Source: Enterocloster alcoholdehydrogenati (GTDB lineage Bacteria; Bacillota; Clostridia; Lachnospirales; Lachnospiraceae). Taken from it: DNA of 64,000 nt. The position numbers were made by a program, and so were the translations under genes. Positions 48,416-58,118 of the stretch are shown here, piece after piece; positions within the stretch are counted from its first letter, which is position 1; each line of letters begins with the position of its first letter. The notes beneath the pieces were generated by a model, which saw only the letters and a list, made by a program, of their open reading frames with translations, did not search any database and was not told the origin of the DNA. The stretch lies in NCBI RefSeq assembly GCF_013282095.1, contig NZ_BLTJ01000008.1:1-64000 (forward strand). The letters are read 5' to 3'.

Positions 48416-49039
48416 CTACTTTAAAAGTGATGAGGAAATTAAAAGTTCCTGAATGGTCTGCATGGTCAGGTCAATGGATGCGATTTCATCAGCGCATCGT
48501 TTCAGTTCTTTTCGGATCAATTCTTCTTTGGGTACTTCCTGTTTATATTTAATCTGATGCTCCAGACTGGCCCAGAAATCCTGGGCGATGGTACGCAGCT
48601 GGAGCTCTGCTGTGAGTCCTGCGGCCTCGCCTTCCCGGATTCTCAGGATCATGTGAAGGCTGCGGTAACCATTCTCCTTGGGACGGGAAATATAGTCCTT
48701 TTCTAAAAGCACCTCCAGTTCCGGACGCTGCCTGATCCACTGGGCCATATGATACACGCCGCTTGTAAAGGAACAGACTGCCCGAAAACCCAGGGCATCA
48801 TGAACTCTTGTAAGAGCCAGGGAGCCGTCGGCTTCCAGTCCCCGCCGCTTTAATTTTCGGGCCATGCTTTCCGGCGCTTTGATCCGTGAGGTGATGCTTT
48901 GAACCGTATAGGGGCTGCCCTCGTCCCGGTACAAATGTGTATATTCTGAAAAAAGCCCCGTCAGCTGGGTCTGGGCCAGCTGCAGACGGGGAAAGTCATT
49001 TCCGTAAAATTCTTCTTCTGTCAATGAAATATTCACCAT
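48416..49039 (-). CDS. Small alarmone synthetase (RelA/SpoT synthetase domain)
   Basis: The 207-residue protein is a stand-alone (p)ppGpp synthetase domain. It has VHDALGFRAVCSF, YISRPKENGYRSLHMILRI (the ENGYRSLH substrate-binding motif) and AELQLRTIAQDFWASLEHQI, the E-x-Q-L-R-T metal-binding motif. There is no hydrolase or regulatory domain, which is typical of RelP/RelQ/SAS-type enzymes. The product slows growth and adjusts stress responses. It starts on the minus strand behind AAAGGATGG. It neighbours the two-component operon on the same strand with a 77-base gap. Confidence 0.88.
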   Translation of the reverse strand: MVNISLTEEEFYGNDFPRLQLAQTQLTGLFSEYTHLYRDEGSPYTVQSITSRIKAPESMARKLKRRGLEADGSLALTRVHDALGFRAVCSFTSGVYHMAQWIRQRPELEVLLEKDYISRPKENGYRSLHMILRIREGEAAGLTAELQLRTIAQDFWASLEHQIKYKQEVPKEELIRKELKRCADEIASIDLTMQTIQELLISSSLLK

Positions 49040-49116
49040 CCTTTCGATGGGGAAACCATATCTTTTTGTGCGGAATCACTGCTGCTATCCGCGGACGGGA
49101 GCGTGTATCCGCTTAT

Positions 49117-50334
49117 CTACGGATGCTGCGCCGCCGGCAGCAGAACGGTGATGGTGAGAGACGTCCCATCCTCTGTCGCTGCAGATATCCTGCCTTTATG
49201 AGCGCCTGCCACCGCATTTGCAATAGAAAGCCCGATCCCGTATCCGCCCGTTTCTGAATTACGGGAGGTGTCCGTGCGATAGAAACGGTCAAAGAGATGG
49301 GGCAGGTCTGACGGATGGATGGACTGGGCTGTATTGGTAAGCTTTAGACAGAGGTATTTTCCCGTCTGTTTTAAAGTAAGATGGATGTATCCCTGGGGCG
49401 GACAGTATTTTACAGCGTTGTCAAGGAGAATGGACAACAGCCTTCCAAGGTCCTTGCGGTCTCCCCGGACAAAGAGAGCGGAGGCAATGTCCATGGAAAA
49501 GGTCTGCTGCCGGCTTGCGGCCATGGCCTGAAAGGACTGAGCGGCCTCCTGGGTCATTTCAGAAAAAGAAAAAACCTCCATCTGAAGATTTCCTCCGGCC
49601 TCCTCCATACGGGAAAGGCTGATGAGGTCATTGGTCAGCACAGTCAGACGCCGGGTCTGGTTTTTGATTTCTGCCAGCCACTCATTTTCGCCCAGATCCA
49701 TTTCCAGAATATCCGTATTGGCATTTATGATGGCTAAGGGCGTTTTGATCTCGTGTCCGGCATCGGTGATGAAACGGCGCTGTTTTTCGTAGCTTTCCGC
49801 TATGGGTTTTACGATTCGTCGGGAAAACAGAAGGATCAGCACCAATACAGCTGCCATGCCCAGAAGGGAGATAAGAACGCAGGTCAGGGAAAAGCTGTAA
49901 AAGCTTTCCAGGCTTCTGCGGCAGTCCAGAAAAAGTACCATGGATCCGTTGGACGTGTTCTGAACTGCATACCGGTATACATCCTTAAAGCCGCAAGTCC
50001 GGCCGGAAGCGATGATCTCTCTGGCATAATCCAATGCCTTGTCCTGCTTGACTGCGGCGATCCGTTCCATATTTGCGGTGATGAGCTCCCCTGTATTTGT
50101 CAGACGTACAGAAAAAAAACGGGATTCAAAGGGAAGCTCCGGCGCGCTCTTAAAAGGACCGGACTCCAGGGGGAACACCCCTCCGTTGCCTGCAAGCACG
50201 GCCAGAGTCCGGTCTGCCTCCATGGTGAGATGGCGGTAGCTGACCGCCATGCTGAGGCTTATAATAAGAAAGAGTACAGTAAAAAGTGAGATCATGGATA
50301 CCAGGATCAGTTTATTTCTCAGCTTTCGGATCAT
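49117..50334 (-). CDS. Sensor histidine kinase
   Basis: The 405-residue protein has two membrane helices (about residues 9-31 and 150-172) bounding an extracellular sensor, then a HAMP-less linker. The phosphoacceptor motif is FITDAGHEIKTPLAIINANT, with N-box LLSILLDNAVKYCPPQGYIH and G-box GGYGIGLSIANAVAGAHKG. All catalytic boxes are intact. It overlaps the response regulator stop by four bases (ATGA), so the two are one operon. The signal is unknown. Confidence 0.93.
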   Translation of the reverse strand: MIRKLRNKLILVSMISLFTVLFLIISLSMAVSYRHLTMEADRTLAVLAGNGGVFPLESGPFKSAPELPFESRFFSVRLTNTGELITANMERIAAVKQDKALDYAREIIASGRTCGFKDVYRYAVQNTSNGSMVLFLDCRRSLESFYSFSLTCVLISLLGMAAVLVLILLFSRRIVKPIAESYEKQRRFITDAGHEIKTPLAIINANTDILEMDLGENEWLAEIKNQTRRLTVLTNDLISLSRMEEAGGNLQMEVFSFSEMTQEAAQSFQAMAASRQQTFSMDIASALFVRGDRKDLGRLLSILLDNAVKYCPPQGYIHLTLKQTGKYLCLKLTNTAQSIHPSDLPHLFDRFYRTDTSRNSETGGYGIGLSIANAVAGAHKGRISAATEDGTSLTITVLLPAAQHP

Positions 50335-51005
50335 ATCTGTTCCTCCAGTGAATAGCCGGCGTTTCTGGCGGCCCGGATCTGGATGTTGGCCTGAAGAGAT
50401 GCCAGTTTTTTACGCAGATAGGAGATATAGACCCATACTACGCTGACGTCGGCCTCGCTGTCATAGCCCCATATCCGTTCCATAAAACGGTCAGCGGAGA
50501 TCCGCTGCCTGGGATTGCACATCATAAGTTCCAGCATTTGAAACTCTTTGTTGGCCAGACAGATGCTGCCGGTGGGAGAACTAAGCTCAAAGGTGGCCCG
50601 GTCCAGGGTAATATTTCCAAAAGAAAGCCTGGAGGAGCCATGGTCAGTCTGTGTCCGTGTCATGGCCCGGATCCGGGCTGTAAGTTCTCTGGCGTCAAAG
50701 GGCTTGGTGAGATAGTCATTTGCCCCCATATCCAGGCCAGTCACCTTGTCGTCGATCTCACTTTTTGCTGTGAGCATCAGCACCGGCGTCAGATTACCTT
50801 TGCGCCTTAATGCTGCAAGCACTTCAAAACCGTTCATTTTCGGCATCATAATATCCAGTATGATGCCGTCGTAGATTCCGGATTCCAGATATTCCAGGGC
50901 CTCCTGGCCGTCAAAGGCTGTATCGACGGTATAATGGTTTCGTTCCAGAATTGCGGTAATGGCCTTAGACAGCGGCCTTTCGTCCTCCGCAAGCAAAAGT
51001 CTCAT
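50331..51005 (-). CDS. OmpR-family response regulator
   Basis: The 224-residue protein has a receiver domain (MRLLLAEDERPLSKAI; phosphorylated Asp in IYDGIILDIMMPKMNGFEVL; switch Lys in NDYLTKPFDARELTARI). A winged-helix DNA-binding domain follows (FELSSPTGSICLANKEFQML, RISADRFMERIWGYDSEADV, VVWVYISYLRKKL). It is the first gene of the minus-strand pair with the kinase. A divergent regulatory region separates it from the GGDEF/EAL gene; the target genes are not evident, although the downstream beta-helix lipoprotein is a candidate. Confidence 0.94.
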   Translation of the reverse strand: MRLLLAEDERPLSKAITAILERNHYTVDTAFDGQEALEYLESGIYDGIILDIMMPKMNGFEVLAALRRKGNLTPVLMLTAKSEIDDKVTGLDMGANDYLTKPFDARELTARIRAMTRTQTDHGSSRLSFGNITLDRATFELSSPTGSICLANKEFQMLELMMCNPRQRISADRFMERIWGYDSEADVSVVWVYISYLRKKLASLQANIQIRAARNAGYSLEEQI

Positions 51006-51253
51006 GATCCCAACTCCTTATTTATACTAAGATTCGGCTTCTCATCGGCGGGGCTGTGTCCCTTTGTCCGCCGACAATATAAAATATTATAACGCAGAAA
51101 CCTAAAATAAGCCTTAAAAATTTGGTCTGTGAATTAAAAAATGAAAGTAATGGGATAAATCGGTAACAAATGGCATTTTATGTTGATTAACAGTCATGAA
51201 AATGTTATTATTTTAAAATAAATCAGGGGGAGACGAAAGGATCGGGTATAGAA

Positions 51254-53503
51254 ATGGATGAAAAATGGATGCAAAGGCGGCTGAGACGGCTTACCCTTTT
51301 CTGCGTTTTGATCAGTATTGCCCTAACGGTGGGCGGCGGTATTGCCGCAGCGCTTTTAGATAATATGTTTAAAGGATCCCTTAATGAGCAGATGGCAGCT
51401 GAGACGGTTCAGTACAAAGCGAATATAGAAAGAAAGATCGATGCAGATATCCAGACGCTGGCGACTTTGTCCAGTTTTATGGAGTTCAGCAACTCCATGG
51501 ATGCGGATAAATTTGCTAAGAGCCTGTATGAGTCGAACAATCAGAACAGCTTTATTCGAATGGGCTATTTTGAAAAGGATGGGAGCGGAATACGCGTGAC
51601 GATCAACGGCCCCATAGAACAGGATCTGAAGGCCGATCAGACCGCCCCGGCTGTGTACCAGCTGATAAAAGAGGCCTGGCAGGGTGAAACGGCAGTTTCA
51701 GGGGTCTATCGTGACGGCCCGGAGAAAAAGGAGTTTATCGCCTATGCGGTGCCGGTATGGAAGGATGACCAGGTGGTCGGAGCGCTGACGGCCTGCGACA
51801 GCGTATCGGTATTGCTGGATATCCTAAAGGATAAGGGGCGGTTCAGCGATCAGGGCAGTGTCTATATAATAGGGCCGGATGCAGATATTGTGCTTCGTGA
51901 TGGAAACTGTGGGGACGGGGAGCTTATGTCCGAAGAGGAAAAGGCGGCTTTCCGCGAGGCGGCTGGAAAGCAGGAGAACATTTTCCTCAAATTAGACCAT
52001 CAGGGTACGGACTGCCAGGCATATGCGCAGCCACTGGGCCTGAATGACTGGTATCTGCTGTTTGCAGTTACCGGGCGCGGAATGAATGAGCCTATGTATC
52101 ACAACATGATGATCACGCGGATGCTGTTCATTATGATTGTAATTATAGCTAACTGCTGTATCTTCCAGGGATATCGTATGCTGAAAAAGAGCAGCAGGGA
52201 TTTATTAAAACTTGCCTATTATGATCCCGTGACAGGGGCGTACAATATGGTGCGCTTTTCCGATATGCTGGAACCGGTGCTGCAGAGCACCAGGGAGTTT
52301 AGCGTAGTGGCTCTAAATATCCGCAAATTTAAATTTATCAACGAAATATTCGGAAATGAGATGGCGAACCGGCTGCTTTGCGAAGTAAAGCGTGCGCTGG
52401 ATGACGCCATAAAGGAGAATGAATTCTTCTGCAGAGAAACGGCGGATAAATTTTATATCCTGTTCAGAACTGCTGACAGGGAAGAGGTACGGCGGCGTCT
52501 GGAGAAGATAAGCGGGCAGATCAGCACTATTTTCCAGGATCGTCAGCGCCATTACCGGATCATGCTGTACATGGGTGTGGTCACAGGGAACGACATCCTG
52601 CGGGAAAGGATGAACCGGGAAGACGTAATGACCCATGTAATGTTTGCTTTAAATAAAGCCAGACAGGGACAGCAGGATGATATTTGGTTTTATAACGCAG
52701 AGCTTCATGAAAGGGAGGAACTGATCAACTATATCGAGAGCCATATGAACCAGGCGTTAAATGACGGCGAATTTAAGCTGTTCCTTCAGCCCAAGATAGA
52801 ACTGAATACAGGAAAGCTGGGCGGGGCGGAGGCGCTGGTGCGCTGGATCAAGGCAGACGGAAATATGATATTTCCCGGTGATTTTATCCCTCTTTTTGAG
52901 CAGAACGGCTTCTGTACGGAGCTTGATATGTATATGATGGAACAGGTATGCCGCCAGATCCGTTTCTGGATGGATGAGTACGGCGCGGAGATTTCCGTTT
53001 CTGTGAATCAGTCCAAGCTTTTATTTTATCAGGACGGTTATGTGGAAAAGCTCTGTGAGATCATAGAGAGGTATCATGTCCCGGCCCATTTGATTACGTT
53101 GGAAATCCTTGAAGGAATGGCTCTGGAGGACGCAAAGGGGCTGAATGATAAGCTGAGTGAACTGAAGGAAAAAGGTTTTAAAATATCCATGGATGATTTC
53201 GGAAGCGGCTATTCTTCTTTTAATACCCTAAGCAGTCTGGACATAGACGAGCTGAAGCTGGATCGGGGATTTTTAATGGAGATGCACGGAAGCAGAAAGG
53301 AACGCCGTCAGATCGTTCTGGAGCAGATCGCGCAGCTGGCCAGAAAAATGGAGATTATCACTGTGGCAGAGGGCGTGGAAACCAAGGAGGACGAGGCGAT
53401 TATCCTTCAGGCAGGCTGCGATTATGGCCAGGGATATTATTACAGCAAACCAATTTGTGCAAAGGAGTTCACGGAAACATATATTTCCTCAGATCAGGCA
53501 TAA
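51254..53503 (+). CDS. Membrane-bound GGDEF-EAL protein with CACHE sensor, degenerate GGDEF
   Basis: The 749-residue protein has a membrane helix at 15-38, an extracellular CACHE-like sensor (40-275; FAKSLYESNNQNSFIRMGYF, YAVPVWKDDQVVGALTACDS), a second helix at 285-305, then a GGDEF and an EAL domain. The GGDEF catalytic motif is replaced by RETADKF, so synthase activity is unlikely. The EAL set is intact: GAEALVRWIK, ITLEILEG, SMDDFGSGYSSFN, LKLDRGF, TVAEGVETKE and GYYYSKP. It therefore probably hydrolyses c-di-GMP in response to an external ligand. Confidence 0.88.
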   Translation: MDEKWMQRRLRRLTLFCVLISIALTVGGGIAAALLDNMFKGSLNEQMAAETVQYKANIERKIDADIQTLATLSSFMEFSNSMDADKFAKSLYESNNQNSFIRMGYFEKDGSGIRVTINGPIEQDLKADQTAPAVYQLIKEAWQGETAVSGVYRDGPEKKEFIAYAVPVWKDDQVVGALTACDSVSVLLDILKDKGRFSDQGSVYIIGPDADIVLRDGNCGDGELMSEEEKAAFREAAGKQENIFLKLDHQGTDCQAYAQPLGLNDWYLLFAVTGRGMNEPMYHNMMITRMLFIMIVIIANCCIFQGYRMLKKSSRDLLKLAYYDPVTGAYNMVRFSDMLEPVLQSTREFSVVALNIRKFKFINEIFGNEMANRLLCEVKRALDDAIKENEFFCRETADKFYILFRTADREEVRRRLEKISGQISTIFQDRQRHYRIMLYMGVVTGNDILRERMNREDVMTHVMFALNKARQGQQDDIWFYNAELHEREELINYIESHMNQALNDGEFKLFLQPKIELNTGKLGGAEALVRWIKADGNMIFPGDFIPLFEQNGFCTELDMYMMEQVCRQIRFWMDEYGAEISVSVNQSKLLFYQDGYVEKLCEIIERYHVPAHLITLEILEGMALEDAKGLNDKLSELKEKGFKISMDDFGSGYSSFNTLSSLDIDELKLDRGFLMEMHGSRKERRQIVLEQIAQLARKMEIITVAEGVETKEDEAIILQAGCDYGQGYYYSKPICAKEFTETYISSDQA

Positions 53504-53528
53504 AAAACAGAGGAGCAGCCCGCCGACA

Positions 53529-54404
53529 TCAGTCGAAGGCTACATTCCCCTGCATCCAGATTTGTCCCTTAAAACGGCGTCCCACTGCCGGTTCGCCGAT
53601 CAGATCCATGGAGTTGACGGCAATCATAAAATTAAGATCATTACATTCCAGGCCAAGAAGCAGGATCTCCTCACCGGTAATGCGGTTGGTCCTGCGGTCA
53701 ACGGAAAGGATATTTCCGATGATGGCATACTGATCACATTCAATGCCGGATGGCATAAAACAGGTTTCTACAATGGAATAGATATCCTCCCGCGCCACAC
53801 GCCGGGATACGGAAGAAAACAGGTCGATATCTTCTACGGTCAGCGTCTCGATGGCGTCCTCATCACCCCGCTTTGCGGCTTCGATGAGGCTGCTGCGTTT
53901 GCTGGCCGCTTTTTTTCTGTCCTCGGTCTGTTTGAGCGTTTTCTGAACGGGCAGAAGAATCTTGCCCTGAACAGACAGGCCGGAAAGAGCGGCGCCTTTT
54001 GGAAGAAGGGGCAGACGCTCCTGCGTGCGCAGACGGTACTCCATGGAATTTTCCATATAAAAGATCAGGGAGATACCCACCCGGTATTCATCGAGAAGCC
54101 CGGCAAAGGTTTCCCGTTCTGTATGGCGCTGGATGGAGCAGTCTGCCCGTGATGTAATCTGGGTATTTTCCACATAGGGGAAATAGTATTCCTGCTTAAA
54201 TGTGCCGCGCTCAGTTAAACGGCCCGCAATAGCCACGCCCATACCAGGCGCTGTCTCGGCCCGCAGTTCACAGAACGTATCTTTTCCGGTTCCCTTTAAA
54301 ATATCGGAACGTGAGGCATCTTTGGAAAGCTTTCGCAGAAGCTTATCCATGTCGGGACGTGCCGTATACTGGCTGAATCCAATGGTACGCATATATTTGT
54401 GCAT
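53529..54404 (-). CDS. DUF3881 family protein
   Basis: The 291-residue protein starts MHKYMRTIGFSQYTARPDMD, the usual DUF3881 opening. It continues with GMGVAIAGRLTERGTFKQEY, FPYVENTQITSRADCSIQRH and a C-terminal part ending DLIGEPAVGRRFKGQIWMQG. The family is restricted to Clostridia, mainly Lachnospiraceae, and has no known role. The start at 54404 (behind GAAGGTGAACT) is preferred to a longer frame reaching the divergent nrdB gene. It converges with the GGDEF/EAL gene on its other side. Confidence 0.8.
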   Translation of the reverse strand: MHKYMRTIGFSQYTARPDMDKLLRKLSKDASRSDILKGTGKDTFCELRAETAPGMGVAIAGRLTERGTFKQEYYFPYVENTQITSRADCSIQRHTERETFAGLLDEYRVGISLIFYMENSMEYRLRTQERLPLLPKGAALSGLSVQGKILLPVQKTLKQTEDRKKAASKRSSLIEAAKRGDEDAIETLTVEDIDLFSSVSRRVAREDIYSIVETCFMPSGIECDQYAIIGNILSVDRRTNRITGEEILLLGLECNDLNFMIAVNSMDLIGEPAVGRRFKGQIWMQGNVAFD

Positions 54405-54564
54405 GAGTTCACCTTCTTTTCTGAAAATTGATTTGAGACTGTTCAGCCCATTATATCCTACTTTGAGGGAGATTACCAGTGTTTTCGCGCAAAAAGCCTC
54501 CCGCATATTGACAGCCCATGATATGATTATACCATCATGACACACGTATATGGAAAGGACGATA

Positions 54565-55608
54565 ATGGATCAGCTTACAAAAAAACCCCTTTTTAACCCC
54601 CAGGGCGATACAGGCCTTTTAAAACGGAGGGTAATTGGAGGCAATACGACCAACTTAAATGATTTTAACAATGTGCGCTATACCTGGGTCAAGGACTGGT
54701 ATCGCCAGGCCATGAATAATTTCTGGATACCGGAGGAGATCAGTCTGGGACAGGATAAGAAGGATTACCCGGAGTTAAGCCATGACGAGCGGGCGGCCTA
54801 TGATAAGATCTTAAGCTTTCTGGTGTTCCTGGACTCTATTCAAACGGCAAACCTTCCCAATATTGGAGAATATATTACGGCAAATGAGATCAATCTCTGC
54901 TTAAATATCCAGACCTTTCAGGAGTGCATACACAGCCAGAGCTACAGCTATATGCTGGACACCATATGCAGCCCTACGGAGCGGGATTCCATTTTATACC
55001 AGTGGAAAACGGACGAGCATCTTCTAAGGAGAAACACCTTTATCGGAGACTGCTACAATTCCTTCCAGGAGGATAAAAGCCCGGCTAACTTTCTGAGGGT
55101 CCTGATGGCTAACTATATCCTGGAGGGCGTGTATTTCTACTCCGGCTTCATGTTCTTTTACAACTTAAGCCGCAATGGGAAGATGCCCGGATCAGCCCAG
55201 GAGATCCGGTATATTAACCGGGATGAAAACACACATCTGTGGCTGTTCAGAAATATTTTAAGGGAACTGAAACAGGAATGTCCCGAACTTTTTGCACCGG
55301 AAAATGTGGAGATGATGAAAGAACTTTTAATGGAGGGCGTCCGCCAGGAGATCCTCTGGGGAGAATATGTGATTGGAGACCGTATTCCCGGCCTGACCGT
55401 ACAGATGATACGGGATTATATTTACTATCTGGGCAATCTGCGCTGGATGGGCCTGGGCTTTGGAACTCTTTATGAGGGATACGACACAGAACCCCAGAAT
55501 ATGGCCTGGGTGAGTCAGTATTCCAACGCAAATCTGGTAAAGACCGACTTTTTTGAGGCGCGCAGCACTGCATACGCCAAGAGTACGGCTCTGGTGGATG
55601 ACCTGTAA
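54565..55608 (+). CDS. nrdB: Ribonucleotide reductase beta subunit NrdB (class I)
   Basis: The 347-residue protein has the di-iron ligands D in FLVFLDSIQTANLPNI, E and H in FQECIHSQSYSYML, E in ANYILEGVYFYSGF and E/H in RDENTHLWLF. The C-terminal region ends in STALVDDL, the tail that contacts NrdA. It makes the radical used by NrdA to reduce ribonucleotides. ATG 54565 is chosen because GGAAAGGA precedes it; ATG 54550 would add five residues. It is followed 82 bases later by nrdA, an unusual beta-before-alpha order. Confidence 0.92.
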   Translation: MDQLTKKPLFNPQGDTGLLKRRVIGGNTTNLNDFNNVRYTWVKDWYRQAMNNFWIPEEISLGQDKKDYPELSHDERAAYDKILSFLVFLDSIQTANLPNIGEYITANEINLCLNIQTFQECIHSQSYSYMLDTICSPTERDSILYQWKTDEHLLRRNTFIGDCYNSFQEDKSPANFLRVLMANYILEGVYFYSGFMFFYNLSRNGKMPGSAQEIRYINRDENTHLWLFRNILRELKQECPELFAPENVEMMKELLMEGVRQEILWGEYVIGDRIPGLTVQMIRDYIYYLGNLRWMGLGFGTLYEGYDTEPQNMAWVSQYSNANLVKTDFFEARSTAYAKSTALVDDL

Positions 55609-55690
55609 GCCGCGGCCGGACAGAGCATAGGCAGACTGTAGCGGCGAGCGGCGGCAGGTGTCCGCTTAAGTAAAAAGAAAAGGATACAAT

Positions 55691-58003
55691 ATGGAATATA
55701 TATTACAGATTTTTATTATGATGGCCGAGGGAGGTCAGGGGGAGTGTCCGGGACATGGAGACGAAAACGCCAAAAATGCTGCAGATGTAAGTTTGCGGGA
55801 GAAATTGGAAAGGACGCTGTCTGGCATTGTCTCAGACTTTACAGAGCCAGCCTATTCCCTGGACCTTCTGGCAGATAAATTTAAAAGCTTTGCCAAACCG
55901 GGTATGGAAGAACCGGCATTGTGGGCGGCTCTGGTAAAGGCCGCCATAGAGCTTACCAGCGTGGAAGCGCCCGGATGGGAGTTTATTGCGGCCCGTCTGC
56001 TGGCGTCTTCATTCCGGAGGGAACTGGCGGGACGGCTTAAGGAGCTTGGCATCACGGATTTTTACAGTAAGCTCTGTTATCTGACAGAGGAAAAGCTCTA
56101 TGGAGATTACATCTTAGAGCATTATACAAAAGAGGAGATACAGGAGGCAGAGGGCTTTCTGTGTCAGGAGCGGGATCACCTTTTTACTTATTCCGGTCTG
56201 GATCTTCTTTTAAAACGGTATGTGATCCACAGCCGTTCCCTGAAACCGCTGGAAACGCCTCAGGAGATGTTTCTGGGGATCGCCCTTCACCTTGCCATGG
56301 AGGAAAAAACGGACCGGCTTTACTGGGTGCGGAAGTTTTATGATATGCTCAGCAGGATGTATGTCACCATGGCGACGCCCACTCTTTCCAATGCCAGAAA
56401 GCCGTATCATCAGCTGTCCAGCTGCTTTATCGATACCGTTCCCGACAGCTTGGAAGGAATTTACCGCAGCATTGATAATTTCGCCCAGGTCAGCAAGTTC
56501 GGAGGCGGCATGGGGCTTTATTTCGGAAAGGTACGGGCGGCGGGAAGCCGGATCCGGGGCTTTGAGGGAGCTGCGGGGGGTGTGATCCGCTGGATCCGCC
56601 TTGTAAATGACACGGCCGTGGCAGTAGACCAGCTGGGAATGCGCCAGGGTGCGGCGGCGGTCTATCTGGACGCATGGCACAAGGATCTGCCGGAGTTTCT
56701 TCAGCTGCGCACCAACAACGGGGACGACCGCATGAAAGCCCATGACATTTTCCCGGCAGTCTGCTATCCGGATCTGTTCTGGCGTCTGGCAAAGGAGGAT
56801 CTGGATGCTCCCTGGCATCTGTTCTGCCCCCATGAGATACGCCAGGCAAAGGGCTACGCCCTGGAGGACAGCTTTGGCGAGGAGTGGGAAAAGCGCTATC
56901 GGGAATGTGTGGAGGACACGCGCATAAGCCGCAGGACAGTCACAGTCAAGGACATTGTGCGTCTGGTCTTAAAGTCCGCTGTGGAGACGGGAACTCCGTT
57001 TGCCTTTAACCGCGATACGGTGAATAAGGCCAATCCAAACAGCCATAAAGGAATAATCTACTGCTCCAATCTCTGTACAGAGATCGCCCAGAATATGTCT
57101 CCTATGGGAACGGTAAGCCAGACCATAGAGACAGAAAACGGGGATCCGGTGGTGGTAACGAAGGTGCGTCCCGGCGATTTCGTGGTTTGCAACCTTGCCA
57201 GCCTCTCTCTGGGAAATATCCCTCTGGAGGAAGAAGGGGTTTTGGAGGATACGGTTTGTACCGCTGTCCGGGCGCTGGATAATGTGATCGGCTTAAATTT
57301 CTACCCCCTGCCATATGCGGAGCGTACCAACCGCACCTACCGCAGCATCGGTCTAGGCGTGTCCGGCTATCACCATATGCTGGCGAAACGCCGGATCCGA
57401 TGGGAAAGCAAGGAGCATATCAGCTTTGTGGATCGTCTCTTTGAGAGGATCAGCCGCGCAGCCATCAGGGCCAGCGCTGATCTGGCGGCAGAGAAGGGAA
57501 GTTATTCTCTCTTTGAGGGCAGCGACTGGCAGACAGGGGCGTACTTTGCCAAGCGCGGCTACAGCGGCCCTCTCTGGGAGCAGACGGCCGCCCTGGCGGC
57601 CAAAGGGATGCGCAACGCCTATCTTCTGGCCATTGCACCTACCAGCTCTACCAGCATCCTCTCAGGCACCACCGCAGGCATTGATCCGGTTATGCACCGG
57701 TTCTTTCTGGAGGAAAAGAAGGGAGCCATGCTCCCAAGAGTTGCCCCGGAGCTGACGCCGGAAACCTACTGGTATTACAAAAATGCCCATCTGCTGGATC
57801 AGACCTGGAGCGTAAAAGCCTGCGGCGTCCGCCAGCGGCACATCGACCAGGCGCAGAGCATGAATCTTTATATCACCAACAGCTATACCTTCCGCCAGGT
57901 CTTAAACCTCTACCTTCAGGCCTGGGAGCAGGGCGTAAAGACCATCTACTATGTCCGTTCCAGATCATTGGAGGTGGAGGAGTGTGAAAGCTGTTCTTCC
58001 TGA
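55691..58003 (+). CDS. nrdA: Ribonucleotide reductase alpha subunit NrdA, no N-terminal ATP-cone seen
   Basis: The 770-residue protein has the class I alpha core: QLSSCFIDTVPDSLEGIY (first catalytic Cys), FGGGMGLYFGKVRAAGS, NLCTEIAQ (radical Cys region) and PTSSTSILSGTTAGIDP. It ends ECESCSS, the C-terminal redox pair (C-x-x-C). The first 130 residues do not show an ATP-cone (V-x-K-R-D-G pattern), so overall-activity control by dATP may be absent. The N-terminal ~40 residues are low-complexity and the start is uncertain. Intact catalytic cysteines suggest a working enzyme with NrdB. Confidence 0.9.
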   Translation: MEYILQIFIMMAEGGQGECPGHGDENAKNAADVSLREKLERTLSGIVSDFTEPAYSLDLLADKFKSFAKPGMEEPALWAALVKAAIELTSVEAPGWEFIAARLLASSFRRELAGRLKELGITDFYSKLCYLTEEKLYGDYILEHYTKEEIQEAEGFLCQERDHLFTYSGLDLLLKRYVIHSRSLKPLETPQEMFLGIALHLAMEEKTDRLYWVRKFYDMLSRMYVTMATPTLSNARKPYHQLSSCFIDTVPDSLEGIYRSIDNFAQVSKFGGGMGLYFGKVRAAGSRIRGFEGAAGGVIRWIRLVNDTAVAVDQLGMRQGAAAVYLDAWHKDLPEFLQLRTNNGDDRMKAHDIFPAVCYPDLFWRLAKEDLDAPWHLFCPHEIRQAKGYALEDSFGEEWEKRYRECVEDTRISRRTVTVKDIVRLVLKSAVETGTPFAFNRDTVNKANPNSHKGIIYCSNLCTEIAQNMSPMGTVSQTIETENGDPVVVTKVRPGDFVVCNLASLSLGNIPLEEEGVLEDTVCTAVRALDNVIGLNFYPLPYAERTNRTYRSIGLGVSGYHHMLAKRRIRWESKEHISFVDRLFERISRAAIRASADLAAEKGSYSLFEGSDWQTGAYFAKRGYSGPLWEQTAALAAKGMRNAYLLAIAPTSSTSILSGTTAGIDPVMHRFFLEEKKGAMLPRVAPELTPETYWYYKNAHLLDQTWSVKACGVRQRHIDQAQSMNLYITNSYTFRQVLNLYLQAWEQGVKTIYYVRSRSLEVEECESCSS

Positions 58004-58021
58004 GGATCCGGCATAACATAA

Positions 58022-58069
58022 AAGAGGCGGTTTCCGTCTGATCTGTCAGCCGGAAGCCGCCTCTTGTTT
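58022..58069 (+). terminator. Terminator after nrdA
   Basis: AAGAGGCGGTTTCCG pairs with CGGAAGCCGCCTCTT (15 positions, one G-T pair), followed by GTTTA. Confidence 0.85.
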
Positions 58070-58118
58070 ATGATGGGGTATGCTGCGCCCATTGTTTATA
58101 CATAAACAGGCCGGTTTG

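Noticed and set aside
53424-54152. A plus-strand frame opposite the DUF3881 gene
   Set aside because: The minus strand encodes a recognisable DUF3881 protein here; the plus-strand product has no family features.
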